A stretch of 64,000 nt of DNA from Aeromicrobium sp. Leaf350 (lineage in GTDB: Bacteria; Actinomycetota; Actinomycetes; Propionibacteriales; Nocardioidaceae). The notes under the pieces are model-generated. The model did not search any database, was not told the origin of the DNA, and worked only from the letters and a program-made list of their open reading frames with translations. Position 1 is the stretch's first letter. Every line of letters starts with the position of its first letter. The stretch covers positions 372,001-436,000 of the forward strand of contig NZ_CAKASL010000002.1 of the NCBI RefSeq assembly GCF_916858655.1. Reading direction: 5' to 3'. Of this stretch, positions 9,401 to 16,381 are shown in pieces. The position numbers and the translations under genes were made by a program.

Positions 9401-9584
9401 TCGGGGGTCCCTCGTAGAACGTCCAGCGGGGCGCGTCGGCCCGCTCGGACAGGCTCGCGGCGAAGGTGCCCTGCTGCTCCCAGAGGTCGAGGATCTCGCG
9501 CTCCAGCCCCGGGAGGTCGATCTGTGCAGGAACCGCGCGATAGCGGGTGGCGGAACCGGTGTCGGGCGAGGCGGGAGAGGTCAC
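6426..9584 (-). CDS. ileS: Isoleucyl-tRNA synthetase, eukaryote-like type 2
   Basis: Class I aminoacyl-tRNA synthetase charging tRNA-Ile. At 1052 residues it is of the long type 2 (eukaryote/archaea-like) form. Visible motifs are the first signature region PTANGVPGTHHV (residues ~60-71), in which the HIGH position reads GTHH, the CP1 editing domain, zinc-type cysteines (YCPRCGTTL, CWRCHTP), DQTRGWF, and KMSKHLGN. The start is GTG at 9584, because the frame begins MTSPASPDTG there and TAGAAT (9592-9597, minus) stands seven bases upstream, implying a leaderless mRNA. No T-box leader can fit in the 83 bases to the divergent gene. Type 2 enzymes are generally insensitive to mupirocin. Confidence 0.97.
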   Translation of the reverse strand: MTSPASPDTGSATRYRAVPAQIDLPGLEREILDLWEQQGTFAASLSERADAPRWTFYEGPPTANGVPGTHHVEARVFKDVFPRFKTMQGHLVERKAGWDCHGLPVEIAVEKELGFNGKPDIEAYGIAEFNAKCREAVLRNVGQFEDMTDRMGYWTDMAHPYRTMDPEYVQSVWWALRQIWDKGLLVEDHRVAPYCPRCGTTLSDHELAQGYETIVDPSVYVRFPLTSGPHAGTDLLVWTTTPWTLVSNTAVAVHPDYTYAVASNGDDRAIVFEGLVASALGEGWTVEETFTGRDMERWTYQRPFELVEVPDAHYVVLAEYVTTDDGTGLVHQSPAFGAEDMAVCKAYGLPVVNPIEADGHFQADVPLVGGAFFKEADATLVADLKSRGLLHAKLDYEHSYPHCWRCHTPLMYYALPAWYIRTTQIKDQLLAENEATSWFPETIKHGRYGDWLDNNMDWSLSRSRFWGTPLPIWRNDADPSKVVCVQSLAELSELTGRDLADLDPHRPYIDDVTFEVEGESGTYRRVPEVIDVWFDSGSMPFAQWGYPHAPGSVEKFERAYPAQYICEAIDQTRGWFYSLMAVGTLVFDKSSYENVVCLGHLLAEDGRKMSKHLGNILLPMPLMDEHGADALRWFMACSGSPWSARRIGHVTLTEIVRKVLLTYWNTVAFHVLYARAADWSPGQDAPAPADRDVLDQWVLSQLQVLTADVTTDLEQFDTQSAGARIARFVDDLSNWYVRRSRRRFWAGDPAALATLHETIDVLTRLMAPLVPFITERVWQDVVRPVDPSATSSVHLAAWPVADPSLVVEGLDARVHLARRITELGRAARAEAKAKVRQPLRRALVASSAWRALGEDLRAQVCEELNIGRLDALGEDGGALVDHSVKGNFRALGKRFAKQTPRVAEAIAAADPTALATTLQAGGPATVEVDGDTVEITLDDVIISERPREGWSVVNDQGETVALDLELDDDLRRAGLAREVIRAVQEARKSSGFDITDRITLRWNGSDAVTDAFAVHGTEIAEEVLATEVTRDDAEGLTFTEDEIDLAFAVTKA

Positions 9585-9591
9585 ACGCGCG

Positions 9592-9660
9592 ATTCTACGG
9601 AGCGGTGCTCGGAGCCCGACGGGGAGCCGAGTTGCCAGGGTTGGCGCAGGCTTCTACTGT
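9592..9660. promoter_or_regulatory. Divergent leaderless promoters for ileS and the DksA/TraR-type gene
   Basis: On the minus strand TAGAAT (9597 to 9592) is seven bases from the ileS GTG. On the plus strand TTGCCA (9632-9637) and TACTGT (9655-9660), separated by 17 bases, stand seven bases before the ATG at 9668. No Shine-Dalgarno sequence precedes either start. Both positions put the transcription start at or next to the start codon. Confidence 0.6.
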
Positions 9661-9667
9661 TCGGCGC

Positions 9668-10069
9668 ATGCCGAAGACGACGCTCCTGGTCCGCAGCGAC
9701 GAGGACCCCTGGTCCGATGCCGAGCTGGCCGAGGTCAAGACCGAGCTGGAGGCCGATCGCGATCGTCTGCGCGGCGAGCTCGAGCAGACCGCCCGCGACC
9801 TGCAGGACATCCTCGACGACGGGGTCGAGGGTGCGGGCAACGACCAGGCCGACGTCGGCTCGAAGGGCCTCGAGCGCGACGCCGAGATGTCCCTCGCGGC
9901 CAACCAGCGCGAGCTGCTCTACCAGACCGAGAAGGCGCTCGACCGCCTCGCCGACGGCACGTACGGCAAGTGCGAGTCCTGTGGCGAGCCGATCGGCAAG
10001 AACCGCCTGATGGCCTTCCCGCGCGCCACCTTGTGCATCCCGTGCAAGCAGCGCGAGGAGCGTCGCTGA
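9668..10069 (+). CDS. TraR/DksA-type C4 zinc-finger protein
   Basis: A 133-residue protein with an N-terminal coiled-coil-like helix pair (WSDAELAEVKTELEADRDRL, then a second helix ending in ALDRLADGTYGKC) and a C-terminal C4 zinc finger CESCGEPIGKNRL...CIPCKQ at about residues 101-127. This matches the TraR/DksA family, which binds the RNA polymerase secondary channel; actinobacterial members are poorly characterised. The acidic DxxDxA tip of E. coli DksA is not evident: the tip reads DDGVEGAGNDQADVGSKG, with acidic residues but a different arrangement. It overlaps lspA by three bases, and the start ATG at 9668 is leaderless-like. Confidence 0.85.
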   Translation: MPKTTLLVRSDEDPWSDAELAEVKTELEADRDRLRGELEQTARDLQDILDDGVEGAGNDQADVGSKGLERDAEMSLAANQRELLYQTEKALDRLADGTYGKCESCGEPIGKNRLMAFPRATLCIPCKQREERR

Positions 10070-10680
10070 GCACGGAGGCCCCCGGGGGCAGCGGTGCCGG
10101 CGCGAGAGGGTCGCACCGACGCCTGCTGATCGGCTTCGCCATCGGGGTCGTGGCCGCCTGGGCGATCGACCAGCTCACCAAGGTCTGGGCCGTCGCCCGG
10201 CTCGAGGACGGCGACCCGATCCGCCTGGTGCCCGACGTCCTGGAGCTGCGCTTCCTGCGCAACGGCGGAGCGGCGTTCGGTCTCGGCGACTCCATGACGA
10301 TCGTGCTGACGCTCATCGCGATCGGCGTCGCGGTCATGGTCATCCGGCTCGCACCGCGTCTGCAGGACCGCGGGTGGACCGTCGCCCTCGGTCTGCTGCT
10401 CGCCGGAACCACGGGCAACCTGACCGACCGGCTCCTGCGCGAGCCCGAGCCGCTGCACGGGCACGTGGTCGACTTCATCGACTACGGCGGGCTCTTCGTC
10501 GGGAACGTCGCCGACATCTACCTGACCGTCGCGGCGGTGCTGATCCTGTGGCAGTCCTGGAAGGGCGTGGGCCTGGACGGGCTCACCGACACGCAGCGCG
10601 GCGCCAAGACCCTGCACCGGGCCTCGGACGACGATGCGGACACCGACGGTCCGAGCGTGGGCGATCATCGGGGAGAATGA
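10066..10680 (+). CDS. lspA: Prolipoprotein signal peptidase LspA, probable CTG start
   Basis: LspA is the membrane aspartyl protease that removes lipoprotein signal peptides after Lgt acts. Four hydrophobic segments are visible, with [20 protein letters not shown], and the two catalytic aspartates in GNLTDRLLR and GNVADIYLT (about residues 120 and 150). The frame has no ATG before the first helix. CTG at 10066, five bases after GAGGAG, gives MSTEAPGG and overlaps the upstream TGA; GTG at 10042 or 10033 are alternatives without a ribosome binding site. About 204 residues, with an extended polar tail after the last helix. Confidence 0.93.
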   Translation: MSTEAPGGSGAGARGSHRRLLIGFAIGVVAAWAIDQLTKVWAVARLEDGDPIRLVPDVLELRFLRNGGAAFGLGDSMTIVLTLIAIGVAVMVIRLAPRLQDRGWTVALGLLLAGTTGNLTDRLLREPEPLHGHVVDFIDYGGLFVGNVADIYLTVAAVLILWQSWKGVGLDGLTDTQRGAKTLHRASDDDADTDGPSVGDHRGE

Positions 10681-10684
10681 CCCC

Positions 10685-11611
10685 GTGAGCGAACACAGGG
10701 TGATCTCCGTCCCCGAGGGTCTCGAGGGAGAACGGGTCGACGTCGCCCTGGCGCGACTGCTCGGTCTGTCGCGCTCCCGCGCCGCCGAGCTGGTCGCCGA
10801 CGGTCACGTCGTGCTCGACGGCTCGGCGCCCGCGAAGTCCGACCGCGTCTGGGAGGGCGCGATGCTGGAGGCCACGATCCCGACCGTCGCCCCGGTGCAG
10901 GTCGAGGCCATCCCGGTCGACGACCTGACGATCGTCTTCGAGGACGACGACCTCGTGGTGGTCGACAAGCCCGTCGGCGTCGCCGCCCACCCGGGTGTCG
11001 GCTGGACCGGTCCGACCGTGCTCGGCGCGCTCGCGGCCCGGGGCTACCGCATCTCGACCTCGGGCGCCCCCGAGCGTCAGGGGATCGTGCACCGGCTCGA
11101 CGTCGGCACGAGCGGCCTCATGGCGGTCGCGAAGTCCGAGCACGCCTACACCGTGATGAAGCAGTACTTCCGCGACCGGGTGGTCGAGAAGACCTACCAC
11201 GCGCTCGTGCAGGGCCACCCCGATCCGCACACCGGCACGATCGACGCCCCGATCGCCCGGCACCCCAAGCACGACTTCAAGTTCACGGTGCGGGCCGACG
11301 GCCGCCCGAGCATCACCCACTACGACACGCTCGAGGCGCACCGCTACGCCTCGCTGCTGACCGTCAAGCTCGAGACGGGTCGCACGCACCAGATCCGCGT
11401 GCACCTCAGCGCGCTCAAGCACCCGTGCGTCGGCGACCCGCTGTACGGCGCCGACCCCACGCTCGCCAAGAAGGTGGGCCTCGAGCGCCAGTGGCTGCAC
11501 GCGGTCGGCCTCGGCTTTGTCCACCCCCGCACCGGCGAGCCCGTCGACCTGCTGTCGGACTATCCCGCCGACCTCCAGCACGCGCTCGACACCATCCGCG
11601 ACCTGGACTGA
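10685..11611 (+). CDS. 23S rRNA pseudouridine synthase, RluD family
   Basis: A RluA/RluD-family pseudouridine synthase modifying uridines of large-subunit rRNA. The 308-residue product has an N-terminal S4 RNA-binding domain ([18 protein letters not shown], about residues 22-40), then [13 protein letters not shown] and the catalytic [11 protein letters not shown] (about residues 136-146, with the catalytic Asp). RTHQIRVHL is the third conserved motif. The GTG at 10685, preceded by GGGGAG, is the best start and is close after lspA, a common actinobacterial pairing. Exact target positions cannot be assigned from sequence. Confidence 0.93.
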   Translation: MSEHRVISVPEGLEGERVDVALARLLGLSRSRAAELVADGHVVLDGSAPAKSDRVWEGAMLEATIPTVAPVQVEAIPVDDLTIVFEDDDLVVVDKPVGVAAHPGVGWTGPTVLGALAARGYRISTSGAPERQGIVHRLDVGTSGLMAVAKSEHAYTVMKQYFRDRVVEKTYHALVQGHPDPHTGTIDAPIARHPKHDFKFTVRADGRPSITHYDTLEAHRYASLLTVKLETGRTHQIRVHLSALKHPCVGDPLYGADPTLAKKVGLERQWLHAVGLGFVHPRTGEPVDLLSDYPADLQHALDTIRDLD

Positions 11612-11995
11612 GCGACTCGGCCGCGTCGGCTGACCGCGGTCGTCTGAACGCTCTGGTCGGATCCGACAAGCGGCAAGGACAGCGGCGGAGGGGTGACGTC
11701 GTGCCCGCGCGCTGCCGGGCGACGGAACTCGAGGGGTCGTGGTTGCTGTGGCAACCGCATTCCCTCGACTTTCGTCGTCGGAGGCGGGGAATGAGGCTTT
11801 TCGGTGGCTGGAGCTGCCGCAACGCATCATCGCCGGTCCGCCCCGCCGTGTGGTCCGTGGCCGCTTGTCGGATCCACGAGCAGCGGTCGGATCCCGGCCC
11901 CGCCTCGACCCCGACCCCGCCCCCGCCAACCGTGCTCCGCGGAATCCACCCCGAAACCGCAGGAAACTGTCCGCGCACTGCGGCAGTCTGTCCGT
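11612..11995. other. Intergenic region with nested inverted repeats, no gene seen
   Basis: No convincing coding sequence is visible in these 384 bases. A 16-base perfect inverted repeat has arms GGATCCGACAAGCGGC at 11659-11674 and its complement at 11860-11875. The first copy starts inside a 12-base palindrome GTCGGATCCGAC (11656-11667), and GTCGGATCC occurs again at 11865-11873 and 11886-11894. Between the arms lies a hairpin GGTTGC-TGTG-GCAACC (11741-11756), enclosed by TCGAGGG and CCCTCGA. The layout resembles a small terminal-inverted-repeat element or a structured RNA; neither can be proved here. Confidence 0.6.
11659..11875. repeat. 16-bp inverted repeat pair bounding a 217-base segment
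   Basis: Arms at 11659-11674 and 11860-11875 are perfect reverse complements. The enclosed 185 bases carry a central stem-loop but no open frame of note. No target-site duplication is evident at the outer edges. It could be a MITE-like remnant or a paired regulatory site. Confidence 0.55.
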
Positions 11996-12979
11996 ATGGC
12001 TGACATGATCCGCGCGACCGGACTGGTCAAGCGCTACAAGAACACCACCGCCCTGGCCGGGCTCGACCTCGTCGTGCCCGAGGGCACCGTGCTGGGCCTG
12101 CTGGGCCCGAACGGTGCGGGCAAGACCACGGCCGTGCGCATCCTCGCCACGTTGCTGAGGCCTGACGAGGGCTCTGCCGAGGTGGCGGGCATCGACGTCC
12201 TGGCCGACCCGATGGGAGTGCGGGCCCGCATCGGCCTGTCGGGCCAGTACGCGGCCGTCGACGAGCACCTGACCGGGTTCGAGAACCTGGAGATGGTCGG
12301 GCGGCTCTACGGGATGAGCCGGCAGAAGGCCTCGGCGCGGGCGCGTGACCTGCTCGACCGGTTCGCGCTCAGTGACGCCGGCGACCGCCCGTCCAAGACC
12401 TACTCCGGCGGCATGCGTCGGCGTCTCGACCTCGCGGGGGCGCTCGTCGCCGAGCCGCCCGTGCTGATCCTCGACGAGCCCACCACGGGCCTCGACCCGC
12501 GCAGCCGGCAGCAGATGTGGAGCGTCATCCGCGACCTCGTCTCCGACGGCACCACGCTGCTGCTCACCACGCAGTACCTCGAGGAGGCCGACCTCCTGGC
12601 CGACGACATCGTCGTGATCGACCAGGGCAAGGAGATCGCCCGGGGCACCGCCGACGAGCTGAAGTCGCACACCGGTGGCGAGCGCATCGAGGCCGTCGTG
12701 GCCGACGTGGCGAGGCTCGACGACGCCGCGCGGGCGCTCGCCGGTGTGGCCCACGGCGAGGTGCAGCGCGACGCCGCACGACGCTCCGTCACGGCCGCCG
12801 TCGAGGACGACGGTGCGGGCCGGCTGATGCAGGCGCTGCAGGCGCTCCGCGACGAGGGCGTCGAGCTGCTCGACGTCGGACTGCGGCGGCCGACCCTCGA
12901 CGACGTGTTCCTGACCCTGACCGGACGTGCCGCCGAGGACGACGCGTCCGACTCCGAGACCGAGGAGGTCCGCTCATGA
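11996..12979 (+). CDS. ABC transporter ATP-binding protein, DrrA type
   Basis: ATPase of a two-component ABC exporter of the daunorubicin-resistance (DrrA) class. The 327-residue protein has Walker A GPNGAGKTT (near residue 37), the Q-loop in GLSGQYAAVDEHLT, the signature YSGGMRRRLDLA, Walker B VLILDEPTTGLD and the H-loop region TTQYLEEAD, in which Gln replaces the usual His, as is common in DrrA proteins. The DrrA-type C-terminal domain follows. ATG 11996 is chosen; CAGTCT six bases before the start suggests a leaderless transcript. It overlaps its permease by four bases. The substrate is unknown. Confidence 0.93.
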   Translation: MADMIRATGLVKRYKNTTALAGLDLVVPEGTVLGLLGPNGAGKTTAVRILATLLRPDEGSAEVAGIDVLADPMGVRARIGLSGQYAAVDEHLTGFENLEMVGRLYGMSRQKASARARDLLDRFALSDAGDRPSKTYSGGMRRRLDLAGALVAEPPVLILDEPTTGLDPRSRQQMWSVIRDLVSDGTTLLLTTQYLEEADLLADDIVVIDQGKEIARGTADELKSHTGGERIEAVVADVARLDDAARALAGVAHGEVQRDAARRSVTAAVEDDGAGRLMQALQALRDEGVELLDVGLRRPTLDDVFLTLTGRAAEDDASDSETEEVRS

Positions 12980-13794
12980 GCACCACCCGCACGAGCCCCC
13001 TGCGCGTCGCGACCGACGGCTGGGTCGTGGCCAAGCGCAACGTCATCAAGATCAAGCGGGTCCCCGAGATCCTGGTCTTCGTCCTGCTCTCGCCGATCAT
13101 GTTCGTGCTGCTGTTCGCCTACGTGTTCGGCGGCGCGATCGACGCCGGCGCCGGGCTCGACTACAAGGAGTTCCTGATCGGTGGCATCTTCGCCCAGACG
13201 GTGGTGTTCGGTGCCACCTTCACCGGCGCGGGTCTGGCCGAGGACATGCAGAAGGGCATCATCGACCGCTTCCGGTCGCTGCCGATGTCGCGCTCGGCGG
13301 TCCTGGTCGGCCGCACCACCAGCGACATCATCTACAACGTGCTGTCGCTGGTCATCATGGCGCTGACCGGCCTGCTGGTCGGCTGGCGGGCGCGCGAGGG
13401 CGTGCTCGACACCCTGGCGGCGTTCGCGCTGCTGATCCTGTTCGCCTACGCGATCAGCTGGGTCATGGGCTACATCGGGCTGCTCGTGCCGAGCGTCGAG
13501 GTCATCAACAACGCCTCGTTCCTCGTCATCATGCCGCTGACCTTCGTGTCCAACGCCTTCGTGCCGCTGGAGTCCTTCCCGAACGGCCTGCGCACGGTCG
13601 TGGAGTGGAACCCGGTCTCGGCGGTCACCCAGGCGGTGCGCGAGCTCTTCGGCAACACCTCGGCCGCCGTGCCGGTGCCCGACGCGTGGTCGATGCAGAA
13701 CCCCGTGCTCTACACGCTGATCTGGGTCGCCCTCATCCTGGTGGTCTTCGTGCCGCTGTCGGTGCGCCAGTACCGCATCGCCAGCAGCCGCTGA
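12976..13794 (+). CDS. ABC-2 type permease, DrrB family
   Basis: The membrane partner of the preceding ATPase. The 272-residue protein has about six hydrophobic segments: the first at ILVFVLLSPIMFVLLFAYVFG, the last at LIWVALILVVFVPLSVRQY. The ABC-2 family region LPMSRSAVLVGRTTSD is present near residue 100, with the ESFPNGLRTVVEWNP loop before the last helix. The start overlaps the upstream stop (ATGA), so the two subunits are translationally coupled. Drug or lipid export is the usual role of the family; no substrate can be named. Confidence 0.92.
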   Translation: MSTTRTSPLRVATDGWVVAKRNVIKIKRVPEILVFVLLSPIMFVLLFAYVFGGAIDAGAGLDYKEFLIGGIFAQTVVFGATFTGAGLAEDMQKGIIDRFRSLPMSRSAVLVGRTTSDIIYNVLSLVIMALTGLLVGWRAREGVLDTLAAFALLILFAYAISWVMGYIGLLVPSVEVINNASFLVIMPLTFVSNAFVPLESFPNGLRTVVEWNPVSAVTQAVRELFGNTSAAVPVPDAWSMQNPVLYTLIWVALILVVFVPLSVRQYRIASSR

Positions 13795-13801
13795 GGTCCC
13801 C

Positions 13802-13835
13802 GCAGGAGGCCACGGGTTCGCAGGTGGCCTCCTGC
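13802..13835 (+). terminator. Hairpin terminator after the ABC exporter genes
   Basis: Perfect 12-base arms GCAGGAGGCCAC (13802-13813) and GTGGCCTCCTGC (13824-13835) enclose a ten-base loop, seven bases after the permease stop. No T-run follows, which is common for actinobacterial terminators. Confidence 0.75.
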
Positions 13836-13876
13836 GCGGGCACGGGGAGCGGCGGGGGTGCTGCCACAATGGCGAC

Positions 13877-15097
13877 ATGAGTGTGGTGCGCCAGTCCGAG
13901 AAGCTGAGAGACGTCCTCTACGACATCCGGGGACCCGTCAGCGCCCGAGCCGCCCGGCTCGAGACCGAGGGGCACCGCATCCTCAAGCTCAACATCGGCA
14001 ACCCGCAGCCGTTCGGCTTCGACGCGCCGGCCGAGATCCTGCAGGACGTCATCGCCGGGCTGCCGGGCTCGGCGGGCTACTCCGACTCCCGCGGCATCCA
14101 GTCCGCGCGTCGCGCCGTGGTGCACCACTACCAGCTCATCGAGGGCTTCCCCCCGCTCGACATCGACCAGGTGTGGATCGGCAACGGCGTCTCGGAGCTC
14201 ATCCAGATTGCTCTGCAGGCGCTGCTCAACAACGGCGACGAGGTGCTGATCCCGGTCCCGGACTACCCGTTGTGGACCGCGGTCACGAACCTGGCCGGCG
14301 GAACCCCGGTGCACTACCGCTGCGACGAGGACAACGACTGGAACCCCGACCTCGACGACCTCGAGGCGAAGATCACCGACCGCACCCGCGCGATCGTCGT
14401 GATCAACCCGAACAACCCGACCGGCGCGGTCTACAGCCAGCAGACGCTCGAGCGCATGGTCGAGCTCGCCCGCAAGCACGACCTCGTGCTGATGGCCGAC
14501 GAGATCTACGACAAGATCCTCTACGGCGACGCGGTGCACCACGCCCTGGCCACGCTCGCGCCCGACGTCCTGACGCTGACCTTCAACGGCCTGTCGAAGG
14601 CGTACCGCGTGTGCGGCTACCGGGCCGGGTGGCTCGCCGTGACCGGACCGCTGGAGCGCGCCCGCGACTACCTCGAGGGCATCACGCTGCTGGCCTCGAT
14701 GCGGCTGTGTCCCAACGTGCCGGCGCAGAACGCGATCCAGGTGGCGCTCGGCGGCTACCAGTCGATCCGCGAGCTGATCCTGCCCGGCGGACGCCTGCTC
14801 GAGCAGCGCGACACCGCAGTGTCCGAGCTGCGCAAGATCCCGGGCGTCTCGGTCGTGGAGCCGCGCGGCGCGCTGTACGTCTTCCCGCGGCTGGACCCCG
14901 AGGTGCACCAGATCAAGGACGACCAGCAGTTCGCCCTCGACCTGCTGGAGTCGGAGAAGATCCTCATCACCCAGGGGACCGGGTTCAACTGGCCCGACCC
15001 CGACCACCTGCGCATCGTCACGCTGCCGTGGTCGCGCGACCTGGCCGAGGCCATCGGCCGGCTCGGCGAATTTCTGTCGACCTACCGACAGACCTGA
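13877..15097 (+). CDS. PLP-dependent aminotransferase, AlaA-like
   Basis: Class I/II fold-type I aminotransferase closely resembling AlaA, which makes alanine from pyruvate and glutamate. The 406-residue protein has the family start (LYDIRGPVSARA), NIGNPQPFGF, NPNNPTGAVYS, the PLP lysine in NGLSKAYRVCGYR (about Lys240) and a C-terminal RIVTLPWSRDL region. The start ATG 13877 has CACAAT six bases upstream and no ribosome binding site, another leaderless-like start. It is monocistronic by appearance, with a terminator just before it. Confidence 0.9.
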   Translation: MSVVRQSEKLRDVLYDIRGPVSARAARLETEGHRILKLNIGNPQPFGFDAPAEILQDVIAGLPGSAGYSDSRGIQSARRAVVHHYQLIEGFPPLDIDQVWIGNGVSELIQIALQALLNNGDEVLIPVPDYPLWTAVTNLAGGTPVHYRCDEDNDWNPDLDDLEAKITDRTRAIVVINPNNPTGAVYSQQTLERMVELARKHDLVLMADEIYDKILYGDAVHHALATLAPDVLTLTFNGLSKAYRVCGYRAGWLAVTGPLERARDYLEGITLLASMRLCPNVPAQNAIQVALGGYQSIRELILPGGRLLEQRDTAVSELRKIPGVSVVEPRGALYVFPRLDPEVHQIKDDQQFALDLLESEKILITQGTGFNWPDPDHLRIVTLPWSRDLAEAIGRLGEFLSTYRQT

Positions 15098-15147
15098 CAC
15101 CCGAGCCCTACCATGGGCCAGGGGAGGGACGACCCGAGAAAGCACCC

Positions 15148-16251
15148 GTGAACCAGCCTGTGAACGCCGACGACCTGATCCTGCGACGCGCCTTGATGGC
15201 GTTGGACGAGCCGCAGGACACCGAGTCGCGCCTGCACGACACCGACCCGGGTCGCCATGCGGCCCCGGCGGACCTCGCGCGCACCCCCGCGCCCGCCCCG
15301 ACCAACGGGGCACGACGGGCCGGTGAGCCCGTCGTCGACGGCGAGGTCGATCGCCTCCGCGCCGAGCTGGACGGCATGCGCCGGGCCGAGACCGACCTGC
15401 ACGCCCAGCTCGCGCGGGTGCGCGGCGAGGCGGCCGACCTCCGCTCACGTCTCGACGAGCGCGACGGCGACCTGCAGCGTGCCCAGACCGCGATGGTCGA
15501 CGGCGGTGCGGCCGTCGACAGCGTCCAGCGCCTCCTCGACGAGCGGGAGTCGCTCCTGGTCGACCGCGACGCCCAGATCCGTGCGCTCCGGGCCGAGCTG
15601 GACACCCAGCAGGCCGGCGCCACGGCGGGCTCCCACGAGCTCGAGGACCTCCGCGTCCGACTGGCCGACCGCGAGCGTCGGCTCGCCGACCAGCAGGAGC
15701 AGATCGAGGACCTCCGCGCCCGGCTCGGCGACCGTGAGCGGCGGATGGCCGAGCAGCAGACCGTGCTCGCCGAGCTGCGCTCGGGCGACACCGACCGCGA
15801 GGCCGTCGTGGCCGAGCTCCGCGCCGACCTCGCCCGCCGTGCCGAGGTCGTCAGCACCCTGCGCACCGAGGTGCAGCAGCGCGACACCCGCATCTCCGAG
15901 CTCATCGCGCAGGCCGGCCGGGCCGACCAGGTCACGGCCGACCTGACCCGCTCGCGCGACACGATCGCCGACCTCGAGTCGCGGGTCGGCGTGCTGCTGC
16001 GGACGCTGTCCGACCGCGAGGACGACCTCACCGACGCCACCCGCCGACTCCGCGAGGTGGACGACCTGCGGGCCCAGCTCGCCACGCGCGACGTCCAGAT
16101 CCACACCGTCGAGCGGCACCTCTCGGAGTCCGAGCGCCGCAGCTCGGCCGAGATCGCCGAGCTGCAGAACCTGCTGCTCGCCACGGAGGAGCGGCACGCG
16201 GCCGAGGTCGCCGCCGTCGTGGCCGACTTCGAGGCGATGCGTCGGGCATGA
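15148..16251 (+). CDS. Coiled-coil protein of unknown function
   Basis: I do not recognise a family. From the GTG at 15148 (GTG 15160 is an alternative) the product is 367 residues with a disordered first ~60 residues, then almost continuous heptad-rich coiled coil to the C-terminus (residues ~65-365). Two near-identical 21-residue units, each with a DRERR core, lie at about residues 168-209, equal to three heptads. No signal peptide or transmembrane segment is visible, so it should be cytoplasmic. Glu, Arg, Leu and Asp dominate and Cys is absent. A filament, scaffold or chromosome-associated role is possible but unproved. Confidence 0.7.
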   Translation: MNQPVNADDLILRRALMALDEPQDTESRLHDTDPGRHAAPADLARTPAPAPTNGARRAGEPVVDGEVDRLRAELDGMRRAETDLHAQLARVRGEAADLRSRLDERDGDLQRAQTAMVDGGAAVDSVQRLLDERESLLVDRDAQIRALRAELDTQQAGATAGSHELEDLRVRLADRERRLADQQEQIEDLRARLGDRERRMAEQQTVLAELRSGDTDREAVVAELRADLARRAEVVSTLRTEVQQRDTRISELIAQAGRADQVTADLTRSRDTIADLESRVGVLLRTLSDREDDLTDATRRLREVDDLRAQLATRDVQIHTVERHLSESERRSSAEIAELQNLLLATEERHAAEVAAVVADFEAMRRA

Positions 16252-16308
16252 ACGCCCGGTCGGCGCCCGCCGCAGGCGTGGCGCCCGCATCCCGTCAGTG
16301 GCCTCGAC

Positions 16309-16314
16309 TAGGCT
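16309..16314 (+). promoter_or_regulatory. Probable -10 element (TAGGCT) of dnaE
   Basis: TAGGCT at 16309-16314 lies 67 bases before the dnaE ATG in a 130-base gap that has no gene. It matches the actinobacterial -10 pattern; a leader of about 60 bases would result. Confidence 0.45.
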
Positions 16315-16381
16315 GACACCCTTGCCGTGAGCCCCGCCGCGACCACCGTCGCGCGCCAGTGTCGAGGAGGCCGTCCACGCG

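Noticed and set aside
9585-9667. T-box riboswitch before ileS
   Set aside because: The gap is too short and has no Stem I or TGGN antiterminator; the start appears leaderless.
6369-10010. A 1213-codon open frame on the plus strand over ileS
   Set aside because: It is antisense to a fully recognisable ileS. Long frames on the opposite strand are expected at ~70% GC, and no family signature is present.
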